Assembly: GCA_032209605.1 (NCBI GenBank)
Contig: JASFXZ010000014.1
Span: 2,252,912-2,316,911, forward strand
Direction of reading: 5' to 3'
DNA from: Mactromeris polynyma
Lineage: Eukaryota > Mollusca > Bivalvia > Venerida > Mactridae
Length of the DNA: 64,000 nt
A program made the position numbers and the translations under genes. Under the pieces are notes generated by a model, which was given only the letters and a program-made list of their open reading frames with translations, made no database searches and was not told the DNA's origin. The stretch's first letter is position 1. The number at the start of each line of letters is the position of its first letter. Below are positions 56,701 to 64,000 of this stretch, piece by piece.

Positions 56701-59700
56701 CCTTTTCATCAATTTAAAAAGAGGTGCGATACAAAGATACTAATTCGGTGTATTTAAGTAACCACGTGTATACCTGACTCAATTGAGATAAAACAATGGG
56801 TGAATTTGTGATTGTAATAGCGGAATAAGACTTGTCTCTGTTATTGACCATCAGGGTACCCAGTCCGGTGCTAATCTAGCCAATCTATCTCGAAAGCCAG
56901 TAACCTAGTCTGGTCAAAGTACTGAATTTTGCGTACGAGAATACAGTCTGGTGAAAGTGTTCCATCTCACACACCAGGGAACCAGTCTGGATTACGAGGT
57001 ATATCTCACTCATCAGGGACCAAGTCTGGTTTAAGAGGTCTATCTCACACACCATAAACCCAGACTGGATTACGAGGTCTATCTCACACACCATAAACCC
57101 AGACTGGATTACGAGGTCTATCTCACACACCATAAACCCAGACTGGACTACGAGGTCTATCTCACACACCATAAACCCAGACTGGATTACGAGGTCTATC
57201 TCGCGCACCAGGGACCCAGACTGGATTAAGAGGTCTATCTCACATATCAGTGACCCATACTGGATTAGGAGGTCTATCTCGCACAACAGGGACCCAGACT
57301 GGATTAAGAGGTCTATCTCACATATCAGTGACCCAGACTGGATTAAGAGGTCTATCTCGCACAACAGGGACATATGCTGAATGAAGAGGTCTATCTCGCG
57401 CAACAGGGACAGATGCTGGATTAAGAGCTATATCTCGCACACCGGGCACCCTTACTGGATTAAGAAGTGTATCTCGCACACCAGGGACCATGACTGAATA
57501 AGGAGGTCTATCTCGCACACCAGGTATCAATACTGGATTAAGAGGTCTATCTCGCACACCAGCGACCCAGTCTGGATTAAGAAGTCTATCTCACACACCA
57601 GGAACCCAGACTGGATTAAGAGGTCTATCTCACACACCAGAACCCCAGACTGGATTAAGAGTTCTATCGCACGCACCAGGGACCCAGGCTGGATTGAGAG
57701 GTCTACCTCACACACCAGGGACCCAGACTGGGTTAAGAGGTCTATCTCACACACCAGGGACCCAGACCGGATTAAGAGGTCTATCTCACGCACATGAGAC
57801 CCAGACTGGATTAAGAGGTCTATCTCACACACCAGGGACCCAGACCGGATTAAGAGGTCTATCTCACGCACATGAGACCCAGACTGGATTAAGAGGACTA
57901 TCTCACGCACATGAGGCCCAGACTGGATTAAGAGGTCTATCTCACACACCAGGGACCCAGACCGGATTAAGAGGTCTATCTCGCGCACATGAGACCCTGA
58001 CTGGATTAAGAGGTCTATCTCACGCACATGATACCCAGACTGGATTAAGAGGTCTATCTCACACACATGAGACCCAGACTGGATTAAGAGGTCTATCCCA
58101 CACACCAGGGACCCAGACCGGATTAAGAGGTCTATCTCACGCACATGAGACCCAGACTGGATTAAGAGGTCTATCTCACGCACATGAGACTCAGACCGGA
58201 TTAAGAGGTCTATCTGACGCACATGAGACCCAGACTGGATTAAGAGGTCTATCTCACACACCAGGGACCCAGACCGGATTAAGAGGTCTATCTCACTTAC
58301 ATGAGACCCAGACTGGATTAAGAGGTCTATCTCACGCACATGAGACCTAGACTGGGTTAAGAGGTCTATCTCACACACCAGGGACCCAGACCGGATTAAG
58401 AGGTCTATCTCACGCACATGAGACCCAGACTGGATTAAGAGGTCTATCTCACACACCAGGGACCCAGACTTGATTAAGAGGTCTATCTCACGCACATGAG
58501 ACCCAGACTGGGTTAAGAGGACTATTTTAAACACCAGGGACCCAGACGGGATTAAGATGTCTATCTCACACACCAGGGACCCAGACTGGATTAAGAGGAC
58601 TATCTCGCGTTCCAGGGACCCAGACTGGATTAAAATGTATATCGCGCGCACGAGATGCCTAGTTTAGTCTTAGCAGTATACCCGCGAAATGTCGCGAAGT
58701 TCACAGGAACAGGAGAAAGATAGATGAAAGAATGTATGTGTCCTTTAAATACGCTCTTATCTAACATCACTCTGTGGTTATGAGTGGATCACAGTTTTTG
58801 TTAGCCAGGATAAAAAAGGAAATCGTTTATATTGGAGGATGTGTGAAAGAGAGAATAAGTTGCTACAGGGAACGCCAGATAATCAAGAATATGCCTCCCC
58901 ACACAAACCTCCGGGAAAACAACAGTTCACAAAGCATCAGGCATTGAGGTGGTGCAAGGGTAAATATGCAAGGGAACAGACGCAAGGAATGGTATGGCCG
59001 ACCATAAAGGACAACTAATACTAATACTGTTTAAAAAGTAGTTTAAAATTCGGTAACGATAATAAGTATGTACGTATGCTGTATGAATAATGACATCACT
59101 TTTTGTCTAAAGCTTATAAAGAGTGCAAGTTGCATCAATTGTGGTTCAAACTTTCCGTTGCGATAAATCCATCACTCCGTATGACTGTCTGTGGTGTTAT
59201 AAACCATTACTTGCGCCAATTTTAAGGATTGTGAAGTTGTTCTTTTGGCTGTAGTTGATAGATTGTGAGTGAAGTAAATGAACGAGGGAAAGTGCGCCCG
59301 ATGTAGGGCTCGAACCCAAGACCCCTTTAAAACTAGTACAGCGCTCTACCGAGTGAGCTAACCTTGCGGTCGTCTTATCCCACAACACTACTCTCCTCCC
59401 CTTCCGGCTTTTGAGGCTCAACTACCATAGGTCGTCAAACATCACTGTCACAATTGGAGTAATTAAGTCAAGGGAGAAAAATTCGGCTGATGTGAGGCTT
59501 GAACCAATGATACCCTAAACACGAGCTAATCGGGCGGCCGTCTAACCGCACACCAGTGCCATAGATTGATAGTAGATTCATTTTAATGGTGTCTAGTGCT
59601 CAATAGATGTCCGCTCTAGAATTTCATGTTTGAGTTTGTTAAATATGTCTGGTCATATAACAATGTGCAATGTAATATATTCGGTGTACATGTAATCTTA

Positions 59701-60422
59701 TTTTCAAAATTTTACAATTAAAAGCAAATGATTAAAACAGCTGTAGAACCCACAACCCCTCAACACCAACACACTGTGCCCCACCGACTGAGCCAATCCG
59801 GCGTCTGTCTTACTTACACAACTACAATACGCACAACCCCTCAACACCAACACACTGTGTCCCACCGACTGCGCCAATCCGGCGTCTGTCTTACTTACAC
59901 AACTACAATACGCACAACCCCTCAACACCAACACACTGTTCCCACCGACTTACACAACTACAATACGTTTATACGACTGTGACTTTCAAATAACATTGTC
60001 ATTTTCATAAATAACAACTATTTTGTAGTATTCAAAACTATTCTGAATATGTTTGTTAATTATTTATACTCAGCAGAACATTCAGTTTAAACTTTTTCAC
60101 ACGCTGAAAAAATACAGTAAAACCTCAATTAAAGACCCCCCATATATTTAGACCACCTCAAAATTACGTACACACTTTTAAAGTCCAGTTCCAATGCTTT
60201 TCCTTATTCAACCTAAATATAAAGACAACTTCAATAAGAATACCAGTTGTCAAGGGTCCCGACAGTGGTCTAATTATTGAGATTTTACTGCACGTATTTT
60301 GCCTGGTCCATTCACCTAATATATCAAATGATTCTAATTATTACAACTTACCTTTCTTTGAGTTGTTCTTGTTCGATTTCTCCGGCATTGGTTCTTTCCT
60401 TGATCGATAAACTTTGCTGCAT
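52166..60422 (-). CDS. Unrecognised basic coiled-coil protein, four exons, copy C (expanded)
   Basis: Joined exons on the minus strand: 60422-60352, 55193-55039, 54361-54253 and 53759-52166; 1929 bp, 642 residues. Same splice pattern as A and B; the exon 3 acceptor is CCGCAG instead of CCACAG. The extra length comes from four tandem copies of a 29-residue unit (KIGPFVHAGTSFGGSKIPML then VSADKFKSL), present once in A and B. Heptad-like regions, the KEKRRKVIKCK basic motif and the Pro-rich tail (SFAPSPPPRAQPSPP) are kept. Exon 1 reads MQQSLSIKERTNAGEIEQEQ. Family unknown. Confidence 0.85.
53075..53410 (-). repeat. 87-bp in-frame coding repeat, four copies
   Basis: Unit of 29 codons encoding KIGPFVHAGTSFGGSKIP and the adjoining VSADKFKSL. 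The copies are nearly identical (one has I/V and S/A changes), so the expansion is recent and specific to copy C. Confidence 0.95.
53910..54133. mobile_element. hAT-like element in intron 3, unit C
   Basis: Left end CCGGGACGTAGC, inner GGGGGGTTCGGGGGCAT, right end CTACGCCCATG. Confidence 0.55.
54253..54361 (-). CDS. Exon 3 of coiled-coil gene C
   Basis: 109 bp, donor CAG|GTACAA, acceptor GCCGCAG. Encodes LDVWSRLNGFPEFEDIQQIE onward. Confidence 0.86.
54715..54778 (-). repeat. tRNA-derived SINE head in intron 2, unit C
   Basis: The minus strand reads GGATGCGCAGTGGTGTAGGG and a box-B-like GAGTTCGAGCCCC. Confidence 0.65.
54779..54940. repeat. 20-bp minisatellite, unit C (short)
   Basis: About 8 units of CGACCACTGTGCCTCCCCT type. 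Confidence 0.88.
55039..55193 (-). CDS. Exon 2 of coiled-coil gene C
   Basis: 155 bp, acceptor TTTACAG, donor GTAAGT. Confidence 0.9.
55228..55410. mobile_element. CAGTAAAACCTC MITE, unit C
   Basis: Left end ACAGTAAAACCTCAATAATA, right end GTGAGGTTTTCTGTA. Best preserved copy of the family here. Confidence 0.65.
55576..55900. mobile_element. Nested CAGTAAAACCTC MITEs, unit C
   Basis: Same position as 14739-15061. Confidence 0.6.
56413..56555 (-). promoter_or_regulatory. CRE cluster and candidate alternative first exon, unit C
   Basis: TGACGTCA at 56545-56552. On the minus strand a donor GAG|GTAAGA ends at 56415, as at 15894 in A. Confidence 0.35.
56940..58650. repeat. 39-bp minisatellite in intron 1, unit C, with 78-bp dimer order
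   Basis: About 44 copies of a unit with GGATTAAGAGGTCTATCTCA. From 57770 to 58460 two sub-types alternate, ACACACCAGGGACCCAGAC and ACGCACATGAGACCCAGAC, giving a partial 78-bp higher-order repeat. Frames of 374 minus and 218 plus codons are by-products. Confidence 0.95.
58853..59010 (+). repeat. Dispersed repeat (CTACAGGGAACGCCACATAC family), unit C copy
   Basis: Same family and position as in A and B. Confidence 0.7.
59305..59950 (-). repeat. Cluster of tRNA-derived SINE heads, unit C, with an 81-bp tandem
   Basis: tRNA-like segments at 59305-59371 and 59492-59540, then 59748-59950 where an 81-bp tRNA-like unit (ACAACCCCTCAACACCAACA ... GAGCCAATCCGGCG) is repeated 2.5 times at 59752, 59833 and 59914. 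In A and B this last segment occurs once. Confidence 0.75.
60113..60291. mobile_element. CAGTAAAACCTC MITE, unit C, near exon 1
   Basis: Left end ACAGTAAAACCTCAATTAAA; right end TTGAGATTTTACTGCA. Confidence 0.6.
60352..60422 (-). CDS. Exon 1 of coiled-coil gene C
   Basis: 71 bp, ATG at 60422-60420, donor GTAAG. CRE TGACGTCA at 60522-60529 and ACGTCATGACGT near 60486 just upstream. Confidence 0.82.
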
Positions 60423-60634
60423 ATATTTGTGTGACTGTCGCTGTTAGACGCCGCAACAAAAGTGACGGTGTTACCGTTAGCGATAACGTCATGACGTAGA
60501 GCTATACGAGCGTCACAACTATGACGTCAATGACGTTATGCGTTTCTTATGTATACCCGAAGTGCAATATCACTTCCATATATGCCCCAATGAAGCTTGT
60601 GAAGTACATCAATGGGGGAAAAGAGCGCCCGATG

Positions 60635-60885
60635 CGGGGCTCGAACCCTAAACCCCCGAAACACTACTACGGCGCTCTATCGAGTGAGCTATCAGATCGG
60701 CTGCCTAACCCACACCAATATACTCCTCCCATTTCCGACATTTGAGGCTCAGCCACCGTGGGCCGTCAAACATCGCTGTCACCATTGAAGTAAATCAAGG
60801 ATAAAAGTGTTATTGATGTGGGGCTCGAACCCACGACCCCCGTAACACTAGTACAGTGCTTTACTGACGGAGCTAACCAGGCGGC
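60635..60885 (-). repeat. Two tRNA-derived SINE heads upstream of coiled-coil gene C
   Basis: 60635-60703 and 60820-60885, spacing about 185 bp, box B GGTTCGAGCCCC in both. Confidence 0.7.
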
Positions 60886-61130
60886 AGTGTAGCCCACACC
60901 ATAGTCCAGCCACGGACGTCACATCTCTGTTACGAACGACGCGTGTAAAAGTCGGAGTACAGAGACATGTATGCGGGGCTACCCACACCACTACACTGGA
61001 AAGTTAATGAACACCACCATTACACAATTGTATAGCTTTAAATTGTTTACACTTTTTATACGCTTTGAATGGATCATGTTTTCGCTTTTATCAAGGTTAT
61101 TTTATAAATAAAAAATATGTCGTGCTATCA

Positions 61131-61478
61131 ATAATATAGACATTGAGGTGGATTTGCGTATCAAATGATAACTTTAATTTGTTTTGCAACATAAATATGA
61201 CAACTTGAATGAATGGTGTATCTAAGGTCATACGAGACATTTTAAAAATCACTTTTTATTGTGGGGCTTCGTGATATGAAGGAGACAACTTTAATCATCA
61301 TTTATTGGTGAGGATTGTGTTTCAGGATACAGGAGAGGCAACTTTTTATATACTTGTATTCTAGAATCATATACAACAATTATATGAAATTCGAGTTTTT
61401 TTATATATATAATGGAATTGGCCTTATTACACCGATCAGCTGTTGGAAGCAGGAAAAGGTTCGTGTTCTGTCTTGTGA
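61131..61478. other. No feature recognised
   Basis: Past the end of unit C; AT-rich, no gene. Confidence 0.4.
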
Positions 61479-61650
61479 TTCCTATACATAGTTCTCACAT
61501 CTACAATATTTACCTCCCTTGTTCTGAATTGTCGGCCATTTTGAAATTAGTCGTATAAGGGGTTATCAGTTTTGCCTATCAAAATGACCGACAGTTAAGA
61601 ACAAGGGAGGTAAATATTGTAGATGTTGGAGCTATGTATTCCTCAGACCT
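61479..61650. mobile_element. Long hairpin (foldback element)
   Basis: CATCTACAATATTTACCTCC through GGCCATTTTGA at 61498-61545 is mirrored at 61578-61625, about 47 bp per arm with a few mismatches, and weaker pairing continues outward (ACATAGTTCTCACATC / GATGTTGGAGCTATGT). No coding. Likely a MITE; the transcript would fold into a miRNA-precursor-sized hairpin. Confidence 0.75.
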
Positions 61651-62322
61651 TGTGACTAGTTCCTATCTCCAAAACTAAAGAGCACTTATCAGCCAGAGGT
61701 TGTCTACAGACATTGGGATCTGCGGCTTATCAGTGTATGTTTGTTATTCCTACAGCATTTTGAAAGGCCCAGCAAGACTACCACCAGGTAACTAGTCTTG
61801 GCCACAATGTTCATACAATTGAGGTTTTGACACCTAGGACATCCCTGCTCAATGATTTTCACACACATATGGGACAACAAATTTTGCAGTTGGCGTAAAA
61901 TCAACTGTGTGAGCACTTGCCCTCGCCTCAGCCAAGCAAAACAAACTACTCAAACGATACTGACATAAAGTATCATGATTTTCAGGCAGAGTTTCAATAC
62001 ATTGATAGGTACATTACTGACATTGGCAATGTTTTCCACCATTCTACAACAACTAGTACATCCGTGATGCTTAGAAGTTTTCTTTGCTACGAAGCAAAAC
62101 AACAACAGCGGCTTCAGAAGCAACAACAACAACAACAACGGCTTCAAAAGCAACAACAGCAACAGTGATATTTAAGTACTTTATTACATTATGTCTGTTT
62201 CATGAATGTAAAACTAGAAAGTAACAAATTTTCAAAATAGAAACCAAACCATTCATAATACAAGTTGCATTTTCTGTTCAGAAGTCATATCAAAAAAGAG
62301 TTTAACAGTTTCCCAGCAAAAA
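61651..62322. other. No supported gene; CAA-rich tract
   Basis: A plus frame at 61917-62168 ends in a CAACAACAA / CGGCTTCAAAAG tract (Gln-rich). No splice or homology support. Confidence 0.4.
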
Positions 62323-62397
62323 GGGGGCGTGGTAGTGTGGTGGAAAAGGTGCCCACTGCTTAGCCTGTGGTTGGATGTTCGAACAACATAAATGTCA
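62323..62397 (+). repeat. tRNA-derived SINE head
   Basis: GGGGGCGTGGTAGTGTGGTG with a box-B-like GGATGTTCGAACAAC. Confidence 0.5.
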
Positions 62398-63162
62398 CAA
62401 TCTCTGAGCTGTGCTGTGACAAGCAGTGTGATCAACTTAAATAGTTTGGTGTAAAATCCACTCAATATTCCAGCCGAAGTCGGCCTCTTTCAAGAGCACT
62501 AAACACTGTTATAACACAATCTCAATATACCAGAGTTATAACACAATATCAATATACCACAGGCTTTGGCCAAAATATTGAGATTTAGTAGATTTTTACT
62601 CAAAACATTACAATGATCACCTTTCTGAGATATTTCAGCAACTAGAAATTAGACAAGTGTTTCAGCGTGAAACGCAAAAGGAAATCAAAATAATATTTCA
62701 TTTAGATTTTTTACGTTAGCGATACTCATAATATTTCATAATAGATAAAAATTTAGCAGTAATACATGTCCGTTAATACTGAATTTGAACGTTCTATACG
62801 GTAAAAGATCAGTTGGCAAAGACATTTTGACTAAACAATGCAAGGGTTTGATCTTTTAGGTATGAATATACTAAGGTTTCTTCAATAAAAAACAAAGTGA
62901 CCAATTAAAAATTGTGCATGTGTGGTTTAACTATAATTATTTAAAATGTCACATATTACAAAATGTACACAACTTATAGTAACATAAACTTGTTGTAATG
63001 GTGGTTTATACATAAACAGCCTGGGTTAAGGGATTTGTACAGATATTAGGGTGGGGGAAGACTCCAGGTGTTTCCCTATCTCCAAACATTTTGGGCAAAG
63101 GTAGGAACATGCGACCTTCCGTAAGTCAGCTGGATAGCTTTCTCACTAACAAATTCTACATC
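62398..63162. other. No gene; short 30-bp tandem duplication
   Basis: TTATAACACAATCTCAATAT type sequence is repeated about twice at 62505-62565. Otherwise AT-rich. Confidence 0.45.
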
Positions 63163-63243
63163 CCGGCTGGGATTCGAACCTGCAATGGTGAGGGGCCAGT
63201 GATTTGAATTCACCATCCATAACCGTTCAACCATGGAGGCCCC
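63163..63243 (-). repeat. tRNA-derived sequence (long variable arm type)
   Basis: The minus strand shows CATGGTTGAACGGTTATGG (box A-like) and a perfect box B GGTTCGAATCCC. About 81 bp, as in Leu/Ser type tRNAs, but the acceptor arms do not pair. Confidence 0.55.
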
Positions 63244-63774
63244 ATATTTACAAAGTGAATCAGTTTAAATGTTAATGATGTTAGGTCCAAGCATAAGCAG
63301 CGACAATTGTTGTATTAAGAACATTAAGTATGCCTGCAATCATTCCAGTGTAATTGATATGATATGTTAAATACTAATTCAAGTTCTTCAACTATTGGAG
63401 TAGTTACACAATATTTAAAAATCTCAAACACTCATAAACAGATATAATCAGCTAAGGCTCACAGCCAATAAAATAAGCCCAATAAATTTCAGCCAATCAA
63501 TGGTAACAAAAGGACAGCCAATCATTTCTACCAAATCTCACACCAATTTAAACTATCAAGTAGATGAGTGCTTTCTACACAACAGAAAGATCAGCATATT
63601 TTGATTACAAAAAAAAATCTAAACTCCTTTGCCAGTACTGGGTATTATATCATGGAAGAAAAACCGTAGATCTTCTTCAGTTTATACCGATTAGATAATA
63701 TAATTACATATAGTTTACTCTTATCTAATTTACATCATGAAAGAAATGTTTTAAAAATGTGAAGGTCGCAGTAA
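63244..63774. other. No feature recognised
   Basis: AT-rich, no gene. Confidence 0.4.
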
Positions 63775-63840
63775 GGTAAGATTCCAACCCGCAATGTTCA
63801 CATTCGGAGTCAGATGCTCTACCATGTACCTTTATGCTCC
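63775..63840 (-). repeat. tRNA-derived SINE head
   Basis: The minus strand reads GGTACATGGTAGAGCATCTG (box A) and GGGTTGGAATCTTACC (box B-like). Confidence 0.55.
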
Positions 63841-63892
63841 CCTTTTGACTGTTATATGCTTATAGAGACACTAGTTGGGACACAGGACATTG

Positions 63893-64000
63893 TCATGAGT
63901 TATTTCCCTTTACTTTCCATATAAAGTTCACTCCCTTTGCCCCTTCTATATATGAATATATACTAGTATATAGGGAGAGAACTCTAGATGGTAAATGAAG
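63893..64000. mobile_element. Palindromic AGTTATTTCCCTTT element, cut by window end
   Basis: GAGTTATTTCCCTTTACTTT at the left and GGGAGAGAACTCTAGATGG at the right, related to 51310-51510. Confidence 0.55.

Larger units (their letters stand above)
48145..61130. repeat. Tandem segmental duplication, unit C
   Basis: Third collinear unit, with both genes intact. The right edge is set where 61010-61130 matches 48020-48145 and then diverges. Confidence 0.85.

Noticed and set aside
57527..58651. 374-codon minus frame of CEIDLLIQSGS repeats
   Set aside because: By-product of the 39-bp array, as in A and B.
61917..62168. 83-codon plus frame with Gln-rich end
   Set aside because: Gln tract comes from a CAA microsatellite; no other support.

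Overview
This is eukaryotic nuclear DNA, probably from a bivalve mollusc or a close lophotrochozoan relative. The evidence is AT-rich DNA with GT-AG introns, tRNA-derived SINEs in many copies, palindromic MITEs, large minisatellites, a DIRS/Ngaro-type tyrosine-recombinase retroelement, and B-box/beta-propeller (TRIM-like) genes of the kind expanded in bivalves. The species assignment is inference. I see no rRNA, CRISPR array, operon or other prokaryotic feature.

The core of the window is a tandem triplication of one gene pair: unit A about 7430-20200, unit B about 20200-48000, unit C about 48000-61130. Each unit reads, left to right: a plus-strand single-exon B-box/beta-propeller gene, then convergent with it a minus-strand four-exon gene for an unrecognised basic coiled-coil protein. 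The first exon of that gene lies head-to-head with the propeller gene of the next unit, across a CRE-rich (TGACGTCA) intergenic region. I rebuilt the four-exon gene in all three units. Every junction is GT-AG, exons 1-3 are 71, 155 and 109 bp in each copy, the phases agree, and the coding sums are 1689, 1674 and 1929 bp, all divisible by three (562, 557 and 642 residues). Copy C gained a 29-residue internal repeat present four times.

Unit A and C propeller genes are intact (380 aa). The unit B propeller gene is broken: its promoter stays at 20560-20918, about 17 kb of foreign sequence follows (20919-37975), and only a middle fragment of the gene remains (37975-38428). The 17 kb block holds a Harbinger-like MITE, an orphan terminal exon (23577-23883), a Gly/His-rich repeat protein gene with an RG-rich tail (26225-27174, minus), five tandem arrays (17, 38, 42 and 47 bp units plus an irregular one), and a truncated DIRS/Ngaro element (RNase H end plus tyrosine recombinase) at the break.

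Outside the genes the window is mostly repeats. Several minisatellites start inside or beside tRNA-like SINE sequence, so each monomer carries a box-B-like or acceptor/D-arm-like piece. Another grew from the inner units of a CAGTAAAACCTC MITE. Intronic arrays differ greatly in length among the three units: intron 2 array about 1.2 kb in A against 0.15-0.2 kb in B and C; intron 1 array about 0.7 kb in A against 1.6-1.7 kb in B and C. The flanks (1-7430 and 61130-64000) hold no gene I can support.
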